64,000 nt of DNA from Patiria pectinifera (Eukaryota > Echinodermata > Asteroidea > Valvatida > Asterinidae), in assembly GCA_029964075.1 (NCBI GenBank), contig CM057138.1, positions 8,364,932 to 8,428,931 of the forward strand. The letters are read 5' to 3'. The translations under genes and the position numbers were made by a program. The notes under the pieces were generated by a model. The model did no database searches and was not told the origin of the DNA. It saw nothing but the letters and a program-made list of their open reading frames with translations. Positions 55,584 to 64,000 of the stretch are shown here, piece by piece; the stretch's first letter is position 1, and each line of letters begins with the position of its first letter.

Positions 55584-55985
55584 TCGCCCGGGCGGATTAC
55601 TATTTCGCCCGGGCGAATTACTAATTCGCCCGGGCGAATTACTATTTCGCCTGGGTGGATTACTATTTCGCCCGGGCGCATTACTATTTTGCCCGGGCGA
55701 ATTACTATTCGCCCGGACGGATTAGTAATTCGCCCTGGCGAATTAGTAGTCTGCCCGGCCAGGAGAATTAGTAATCTGCCCAGGCGAATTAGTAGTCTGC
55801 CCGGGCGAATTAGTTATCCGCCCGGGCAGAATAGTAATCCGCCCGGGCGGAATAGTAATCCGCCCGGGCGTAATAGTAATCCGCCCGGGCGGAATAGTAA
55901 TCCGCCCGGGTGGAATAATAATCCGCCCGGGCGGAATTGTAATCCGCCCAGGCGAAATACTGATCCGCCCGGGCGAAATACTAAT
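55584..55985. repeat. 20-21 bp GCCCGGGC minisatellite with an orientation switch
   Basis: About twenty units. Left of about 55715 they read GCCCGGGCGAATTACTATT; to the right they read GCCCGGGCGGAATAGTAATC, the reverse complement orientation. The GCCCGGGC core is itself a palindrome. Open frames in it (SPGRIT, NPPGRN repeats) are artefacts. Confidence 0.9.
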
Positions 55986-58900
55986 CCTGGGCCGTGTGAT
56001 AACACCACTGTCTTGCCAAGGCTGATGTTCATGCCAAACTCCGAGCAAACACTAGCAAATGAGTTGCAGAGATCTTGAAGCTCATCTTCGGAGTGGGCAA
56101 CAATGGCAGCATCATCAGCGTACAGGAGCTCCCGGATGAGAACATGCCGAATCTTCGTCCTGGCAAGGAGAAGAGACAGGTCGAAGAAGTTCCCAGAGCT
56201 GTGAGTGTCAAGCAAGATACCAGATGGTTCGGGAAATGCACGATATAGCAGAGCTGAGAAGAAGATCCCAAACAGGGTAGGGGCAAGTACAAACCCCTGC
56301 TTGACGCCCCGACGGACTTCAGATTTAGCAGATCTTGAGCCGTTGAACTGGACTGTGGCGTGCATGTCGCCATGAAAACACATCACATCTGGGCAGCCCA
56401 AGCGCCTAAGGATGGAAAACAGGCCTGAACGACTCACGTTATCAAACGCCTTAGCCATGTCGATGAAGACCATGTACAGAGGTCGCTGCTGTTCAACACA
56501 CTTCTCCTGAAATTGTCTCAAGGAAAACACCATGTCAACAGTGGAGCGGGATAGGAGAAAACCACACTAGCTTTCGGGATGGATTCTGTTGGCAATGACC
56601 TGTAGCCGAGGTAACAGCACTCGGGCAAAGACCTTCCAAGCTAAACACAGTAGTGAGATGCCCCTAAGGCTTTGATCTGGGAACAATATTTATAGGGGAG
56701 TATTATTTGTAGACGTAATACACTTGTCACATCATATTTCTTTTCTCTAAAGCGCAGAATTAAACTAAAAATTATTTTCACTGCAAAATTGTAATCCCGT
56801 TAATTTGCCAGGCTTTATTAAGGTTTTTTGAGTAAACGTTCATTTTTTGGACAATTTATATCTTATTTACAAGTTATGCCAATGACCTAAATTCATTACA
56901 AAAGCAACACACGAATCTCGGATTTCGGATATTTTTCCATATATTTAAAATTGGACTCTGGCCTATTGACTTAGACACCTGAAATTTAAATTTAAATGGA
57001 TTTCTTTGTGTATATCATTTTCCGCCCTTTATTCAAGTAGACCTGTTTACACAAAGATTTTCCATTAAACAAATGGTTTTTGGGGCACAAGGTGATTTAT
57101 TTTAATCAATAAATATTTCGGGAAGCCAAAAATCTCAAATTTCTTGATTTTTTTCAAGAAAATATCCTATAGTATTATCCGGCAGTGTAAATTACCATAT
57201 ATTTTAATAATTGGTGGACATAGAAAAGTCGTCTGCTGCGATCAGTCGTGTCTCGCGAAGTCTCATACGTGATGTTAACGGATTTTCTGACGAGTAACGG
57301 GCGCAAAAGAAAACATGACGCTCTCCATACGGCTGTTTACGTATAATGGCAATTACATGTAGTAGGGAAAAAGTGAATAAAAACACTTTTCCACTCCTTT
57401 GATGAAATTAGATTTTTAGTATGTTACAAAGTGATTTTTCTTAGCGTGATAGTATTAAAATAAATTCTATTGCAATTTGTTCTGGGTCAGGCCCTGTTTT
57501 GTTCTAAATTGACCGGACTATGAGGTAAGGCAGATATTGCAGAAGTACCTACTTCAGCATCGCTGTTGTACAGTGAGCTATGGTGCTCTACCCACCGGTC
57601 AAGCTGTGCTGTTTGGTCTGTGAGGATGGCACCAGTGGACGACAGCAGAGGAGCAGATTTCTTTGGGGTCCGACCAGTTGCTTCTTTAATGTCTTGGTAC
57701 AAGCCGCGTAGATCACCAGAGTCTGCCTAGAACGTTGGATACGATCACTCAGGTGAGACCAGTAGCGTTGCAAAGCTGCTCGAGTGAGACGCTGGACAGT
57801 GATCGTGGCAGCCCGAAGGGCAGCTTTTGAGGAGCGTGTGTTGATCAAGCGGCATTTGTTTCTGGCTGACCGTTTGTTCTTAGCGCTGGGAGCAGTATGT
57901 CGGCGATGTCCCGGAACCAGTCATGTTGCTTTCGTGAGCAGCGGCCAAAGGCAGACACAGCACTGTTGTAGACCACTTAACCGGAACCAAGACCGGGCAC
58001 CTTCAAGGTTGGCAGAGATTGGTACTGAGCTGAAATTACCAGAAAGGAGCTTTTGAAACTTAGTAACACGACTGATATCGTGAGTTGAGACAGTGTCGAT
58101 AGCAGGCAATGGATTGAGCGTTGCACGATGAAAGCTTACAGCGAGCTGCGGCAGTGGATGGTATTGCGTAGCTGTCTCTGTCTGACAATGATGTGGTCCA
58201 GTTGGTGCCAGTGTTGTGAGCGAGGGTGTTTCCATGTGTCCTTGGAGGTGTTACCAATGCAAAGGTTGTACGAAGCGCAGAGCTCGAGCAGACGTTGATT
58301 ATTGTCGTTCATTCTCCCAACACCATGCCGGCCAATCACATTCTTCCACGCACTGCAGTCAGAACCAATTCGGGCATTGAAGTCCCCAAAGAAGAATAAT
58401 GCCATCACCAGCCGGGATATTGTGCAATAACTCACTTAGCTGGAAATAGAAGTCGTCTTTAGACTCTGGGTAGACGTTAGGCTAGGTGCATAGGCAGATA
58501 TTAGAGTAACGTAACAAGTGCTGAGACACATGCGCAAAGACATGAGGCAAGGAGAGATTGCGACAGGTTGCTGAGTGCAAGGGAGTAGGGAGTTCCGAAC
58601 TGCGAGGCTTGTTCCATGCATAGGCCTTGCATCATCTGCGTATTAAACCGTTCCAGAAGAAGGTGAAATTTTCCTCTCGAATAGAACCACAGCCAGTAAG
58701 CCAGGTTTCGCTGAGAGCTGCAACGCTTATACCAAGACGAGTAAGCTTTAGGTCAACCACTGCTGATGTTTTTGGCGAGGAGGAGTGACAATCTGTTTGA
58801 ACACCGAGAGAACAAACATTCCAGCAAGCGAAGGCTATATCCACTCCGTTCACAAGTACCCCCTCACCGGCAAAGAGAGTACAGTTGGGGGTGACCGACC

Positions 58901-59000
58901 GACGCCATCTTGCCTGACTGCACTTCATTTGCCGCAAAGCGCAGCCACTGTGTGTACATAGTACAAATCCCCTGGTGTACGTGCGTCACACACAAGGAAC
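55986..59000 (-). pseudogene. Broken LINE with AP endonuclease and reverse transcriptase
   Basis: Read on the minus strand from about 59.0 to 56.0 kb. Endonuclease pieces: ACWNVCSLG and ALSETWLTGCGSIREE (58.9-58.6 kb), LISAYAPSL (58.5), FFGDFNARIGSD, NVIGRHGVGRMNDN and HWHQLDHIIVRQR (58.4-58.15). Linker YQDIKEATGRTPKKSAPLLS (57.7-57.5). RT: RGISLLCLAWKVFARVLLPR (about 56.68), FIDMAKAFDNV and LLYADDAAIV (56.53-56.0), with the YADD box intact. Frameshifts and stops separate the pieces. About 790 bp of foreign AT-rich sequence (56690-57486) replaces the first part of the RT domain. The RT runs into the minisatellite at 55985 and lacks its C-terminal part. Confidence 0.85.
56690..57486. other. 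AT-rich insertion or replacement inside the LINE
   Basis: No LINE reading frame on either strand. It lies where about 100 residues of fingers/palm start would be expected, so insertion plus deletion is likely. I found no terminal repeats. Confidence 0.5.
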
Positions 59001-60229
59001 GGTGCGCATCAACCAGCGAAATGTCCCGCCCGTGGGACGTCGTTGCTAGGTAAAAGGGCGCCCTCTTTTGTCGGCGACGGAGCACATAGGCAGTAGCAGG
59101 ATGACGACCTGGTCGCGCCTGCCTGGAACGCGTACGCGAACCTTGCCGAGCAACGAAACCCCCGAAGAGGGTGGCTCCCGCATTGCCGGTAACTTAATAT
59201 TATTGGAAACCATCATGATTAGTAGACGCCAAGCGCCGAGGCAGAAGGAAAAAGAGGGCGAATGCTTGCCCAGGGCAAACGCTCTCCTCTGGGCCTCACA
59301 TTCATCGAGTCCAGCGGAACGCAAGAAAGCATGACAGCAGGGATGAATGGAGGCTTCCCCGCAGTGGCAAACTTACAATGCCTGTTGACCGACAGCCGTT
59401 GACCCAAGATGAGCTCATCCGCTTGCAAGTCAGCTACAACATGCCAATAGCAAACAATTGAATAGAATGTGCCATGATTGTAGCTTCACACCCCTGCTGC
59501 TGAGCTGACAGATGTGGACTACCTTTCGTCTGACCTCTACCTTTTACCTGTCTGGCTTGGGTGGCCCTGCTAGGAGTAAAAAAAAACTCCTGTAAGCATA
59601 GCTCTCAGGGTCACTGACGGACACAAACTCCTCCGCCACTATCTCAGTGTCACTGAGATACACAAACTCCTCCACCACGATAACGTAGTAGTCCTGAGAT
59701 AAGGGGTTATCTGAGGCATTATAAGTCCCGTGGCGTCGTCATGATGTCATGGGTCTTGTAACGTAACCTTATATGTGCATTTGCCAAGGACCTATAAAAT
59801 GTAACACCGATTGGGTTGAAACTTGGTATAAACATAGATAGGGATGTACTTTAGGTTAACATTGAGGTGATGTCATGATTATGTCATCATGGGTTATGCA
59901 GAGTCTCTTCAAAATGCATACATCTAGAGAACTGCAAGGTTTGCAAAGCAGCAAATAAGTCATTGAACTTTGTTCTTGTATTAAATTCATCTGTTGCCTG
60001 ACTGAACATGGACAAAATAAGCATGAATTCATACAAAAATCATTTCGAGGAAAAGCCCTATGTTCTGTGCATGGAGCAGACATAGCTCTTATTTTTTCTT
60101 CTTTGGTTAGCTGTTTCGGTAGACACAGAACCAGCTCTTTTGTTTGTTTATTTTTTTGTTCTTTTTGTGGCATTTCCGTATAGTTCCTAGGGGAAGGCAA
60201 ACTCTCGAGGAAGGAAATCTCGCAATTCT
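59001..60229. other. Spacer between the two LINEs
   Basis: May include LINE 5' sequence near 59.05-59.33 kb. Otherwise nothing recognised. Confidence 0.4.
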
Positions 60230-62010
60230 TCACATGTACCTAAATGGTTCTCTCTACTGCTTACCAACATCCGCGGCTTGGCTGGCCATCATCCTGGTGA
60301 AGCAAGTAATCTGGATATGTTCCAGTTGTATGCATGCACCCATAAGCAAAACTACTTTGTCGTTACTGAGACCCACATTGATGATTCAACTACAGATGAG
60401 TTAATTGCTATCCCGGGGTATCAACAACCATTCCGCTATGATCGTGATTGATATGATGGAGGTGTCATTGTGTGGGCTCAGGATGGCGCAGATGTCATCC
60501 GCTTAGAAGATGAGCAACCGGACGACTTCAAGCTCATTGGGTGTCTGTTAAAATGAAGCGTGGCAAGATGCTCCTTGGTGCCCTCTATTGTACTGGATCT
60601 TTACTCAGTTTGGATGCCAGCTTCATTGAGTACCTATATTCTCGTCTTCCTGCCTTACAAAGGAAGATACTGGCCCGTCGCACTATCTTGCTTGGTGACT
60701 TCAATGTACACAATCGTGACTTGATTGTTTTCTCGTCACCTACTGACACTGTTGGTCTACGTATGCAGGCGTTTGCAGAATAGTAGCAGATTCCTGCTGA
60801 CGCTGCTTTACGCAAGGATTTTTCACAATGCTGCTCTCAAGTCAGCCTACTGACGTGCTCGTGCTGAGACACAGCGTGTCATCAGAAAGGCTGAATGGCG
60901 TCACATGATCCGACTGAGACATCGTCTCAGCGACTCACCTAGGAACAGAGACAGGAGGTGAAGTATACGGCAGCTGACTGGTCAAGGAAGCTCATCTGAT
61001 ATCCCAACATCCAAACATGAGGAACGTGAGTACTCCACATCTGTTGAGAAAGCCGAATGTTTGCTTTCATCTTCGCTGACAAGTGCAACTTGAAAGGTAC
61101 TGATGACCCAGTTCCAGAGATGCCTCCCAAAACTGAGGAAAAACTCTGCCAAATTAAGTTCAGGCCACGGGACATCAAGCGTCAGTTGCTTAAAGATCGA
61201 TGTGAGGAAGGCAACTGGACCTAATGTCATTTCAGGTCGTGTGCTAGTCAAGGCAGCCGACCCCCTGGAAGTTCCTCTTGCAAAGTTATACCGTTTCTGC
61301 TTTGAACGTGGGTATTTCCCCGAACAGTGGAAGATAGCCAATGTCCTGCCTGTTCCCAAATACAAGTCCCGTGGGACCCCCAATAACTACCGTCCAATCT
61401 ATCTTCTTTGCATCTTCAGTAAGGCTTTGGAGGCGACCGTGAAAATAGCACTTTGAAAGCATGTCCTCGGGATCTTCAATTTCGTTTCCGTCTTCCGCAC
61501 TCTGCCTCCTATCTCCTCCCTCCCCCTCCCTACCTGACACTCTCAACCTTAAGTCAACCTTCAAAAAGGTGCTGTTGCGTGCTGTTGCCATGGGTGCTTG
61601 CCTCCCTTGCCTCCTATCAGATTGCGAAAGATCAACGGAACTGCTTGAGTGGATATTGATATACCTCCTCAGTAGATGCTGAGGGCCCACTTTTTTTTCT
61701 TGATTACATCACACATCACTGACATCAGCAGACACAGTGAGAAGTGTGGCGGTCATGCAAGCAATCTCCATGATAATAATAGTGTGTGTGAAGATCGCGT
61801 GGTGTCTAGAGGCGAGCTTGCTTGCAGCAAAACGTTACATCGATCTGGAAGCTCTCTCTACTTGGTAAAGGCAGTGGAAGTAAATATCGAGGCTTCCAAG
61901 ACGCAGAGTATGGTGATATCCAGGAAATCAAAAAAAAACCATCACCCCTGTCCTTTGAGCGCCATGATGATCTCAAGCTCTCTTACTTTCTTGCTACTTT
62001 TAGAGCTGAC
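60230..62010 (+). pseudogene. Second broken LINE, plus strand
   Basis: Pieces in order: THIDDSTTDELIAIPGYQQP and GGVIVWAQDGADVI (endonuclease, 60.37-60.5 kb), KMLLGALYCTGSL and ILLGDFNVHNRD (60.56-60.72), KIDVRKATGPNVISGRVL, FERGYFPEQWKIANVLPVP and NNYRPIYLLCIFSKALEAT (RT start, 61.19-61.44), VEVNIEASKTQSMVISRK (late RT, about 61.88). The catalytic FADD-type region is missing between 61.45 and 61.85, and several frameshifts occur. It is a different family from the neighbouring minus-strand LINE. Confidence 0.8.
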
Positions 62011-64000
62011 AGCTCAGCAGAACTTATTTATCGAAAGAACAAGATTGGCAATGGCTATGTCCGGCCGGCACAAGGTAATAATAGTCTATCACATCATAGA
62101 TATATGAAATGCCAATTCATCTAGACATCTTGCATTCCAGGGAGGGGGGGTTGGTTTTGTATATCAGGTGATGTGATGAAGCTGTACCCCTCAACCCCTC
62201 TGTCTGTCGTAGCCAGTGCCGTATATATCATATATACGTCACTTACAAGTCTTCTTCTTGCTCTTCTGCTGCTCCTGCTCCATTCCCAACAACCGTCGCA
62301 CTGTCGCCGAGCACTTCGTTGCTTTGCATGTGCATGTCATGTACATTAAAGATATATTCTGATATTTATACTATACTTAAACTTAACTAACTTTGTATGT
62401 ACCTATACTATTATATGTTTTATTTTTAATGAAAATCATATCATACGTCATCATCATACATGGCATGTGACATCACATACATCACACAACAGCCTATATA
62501 GCCTATACTATATGTTCTATTTGGTTGTAACATCACTAACATCAGTACATAATTTACATTTTCTTAAATGTCCATAATGTAATATAATATATGTGGTTGG
62601 AACTTTAACTGGATATATTCCTTAATATATTTATCGTCTGTTCAAACAAACAACAACAAACTTAGAACAACACTAAATTAAAAATGAAAAATCCTATCCA
62701 CCAGAGACTGCCCATAGGTGAAACAAAAAGTTTTTTGAGATAGTGATGGGAATTCATATTAAAAAAAAAAGGTTATGAAGAATACGTAGAGTGCTATAAC
62801 TTGACAATCCTCAGGAATTGTCCTGTGACGCGTCGTAAACAGGAAGAAAATCCTCAGGGACGATTCGTGGGAGGACAGGAGGAGTGAATGTAGAAAAGCT
62901 GCACGAATACAAAACAGTACACTGGTCATGTTGTGTTTAAAAGTTGTTCATACTCAACTCAGCTCTCGATCACCACAACTCCCATCCTTTTTTCTCTATC
63001 AAGCACCAACTCTAATACCAGCCACTCCCAACCGTCCGCCACCCAATACCCAACTCCATCTTTTACCCCAAAATAATATAATTATCGAAGTTACCCCCAT
63101 AGACATAGATAAAAAGAGAAGATCATAGGCGCGTCCGCACGCGAGGAAACGTACGGGAGTTGGAGGCTGGAGGAAAGATACAAGATACAAATTGACGCGC
63201 GCTAGACGTGCGGAACGCAACAACGCCGTTGACGCGCACAATGCGACGGTTTATTTCTGTTACTGTAATTGAGACCTTCAATGCTAATAAAAACACAAGA
63301 GCATAGATAAGATGACCGTTTTCCCATAAAGTTTCTCTTGAAAGTCTACTCTTGTTGTAACATGAATGCTTATGATTATGACTGGGGCCTACTTAGCTAT
63401 TACTGTCTGATACTGCAGAAAAATTTTATAAAAAATCGATTTATGAAAAAAAAAAAAATCAAACGCCAAAATGAAACGGCACCGCGTAAATGAATCGCGT
63501 AAATATCGCGCGCGCATACTGATGCGCTAGCTTAGCTTTGCGCTTTATGCTATAGCTAGTTGGTCACGTGCTGGATAAGTGTATGGGGAAAGATATATTT
63601 TCTGAACTGATCTCTATATAAAGACTGAATAGCTAATAAAGCGCCATGTGTATGTAATTTGCGCCAGATTGGTGAGACCGGCTGGGGATCTACAAAGGAC
63701 AAGTTGTCGTACTTATACAATATTTTCTTTGTAACATCGCGGTTCACTGACTTATATTTTGACCACCCCCACTGACCAAGGTTTACTACAATTTTCAATG
63801 TCGTGGTTACTTTATCATTTTTCATTTTTTTTTTTGCTTTTTTTATAATAATCAATAATGTGTCCTTTCCTTTAGAACATCATAATATGTGTATGTGAAA
63901 AACCAAAATGCGCGTGTTATAACGCGCGCGCGTATTTACGCGTAGAAAGTTCGTATTATACGCGGCCATCTTCGTGAGAACGGGGGCGAATTGGTCAATA
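62011..64000. other. Right end of the window, no gene seen
   Basis: AT-rich, with CG-alternating patches near 63475-63545 and 63905-63965. No ORF with a recognisable domain. Confidence 0.5.

Noticed and set aside
55479-56078. 199-codon SPGRIT/NPPGRN repeat protein
   Set aside because: It is the GCCCGGGC minisatellite read in frame.

Overview
This is animal (metazoan) nuclear DNA, not microbial. It is AT-rich and intron-rich, is crowded with decayed transposons, and has GT-AG exons separated by kilobase introns. The foldback elements with satellite-like arms, the Penelope-like and CR1-like retroelement relics, the tRNA-derived SINE pieces and the gene style suggest a marine invertebrate, most likely an echinoderm. 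That assignment is inference. I see no rRNA, no functional tRNA and no CRISPR array.

One host gene dominates the window on the + strand, from about 8.9 to 54.9 kb. It has 18 exons: a signal peptide plus LRR N-terminal cap, 15 short exons that each carry one leucine-rich repeat, a Cys-rich exon, and a 1.96-kb last exon with more Cys-rich sequence and about eight membrane helices. Joining the exons at the splice sites I read gives 3,375 nt, one open frame of 1,124 codons. All introns are phase 2 except the last, which is phase 1. The product looks like an LRR-ectodomain multipass receptor, but not a classical LGR/rhodopsin-type GPCR.

The 5' end of this gene is duplicated in tandem (about 7.61-11.49 and 11.49-16.07 kb). 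There are two complete first exons with identical predicted protein, and the second copy ends about 13 bp before exon 2. This is either a real alternative-promoter arrangement or an uncollapsed haplotype.

The introns and flanks are a transposon museum. 0-8 kb: AT-rich sequence, a LINE 3' end, a hAT-like element and a mariner-type MITE. 17-18.3 kb: a MITE family with a hAT MITE nested in it. 19.3-27.6 kb: two abutting foldback structures, a 4.4-kb palindrome and a 3.8-kb inverted repeat with GC-rich satellite arms around a Penelope-like RT, together bracketed by an 8-bp direct repeat. 29.7-35 kb: tandem duplications and CAA/CCCCAACCA-type repeats. 36.4-38 kb: a TIR element and nested hAT-like elements. 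39-47.6 kb: tRNA-derived SINE fragments, a rearranged Ty3/gypsy integrase fragment and a palindrome full of AAGATGGCGGCC-type motifs. 48.9-49.4 kb: another mariner-type MITE. Downstream of the gene, 55.5-62 kb holds a minisatellite that switches orientation and two broken LINEs; the final 2 kb has no recognisable gene.
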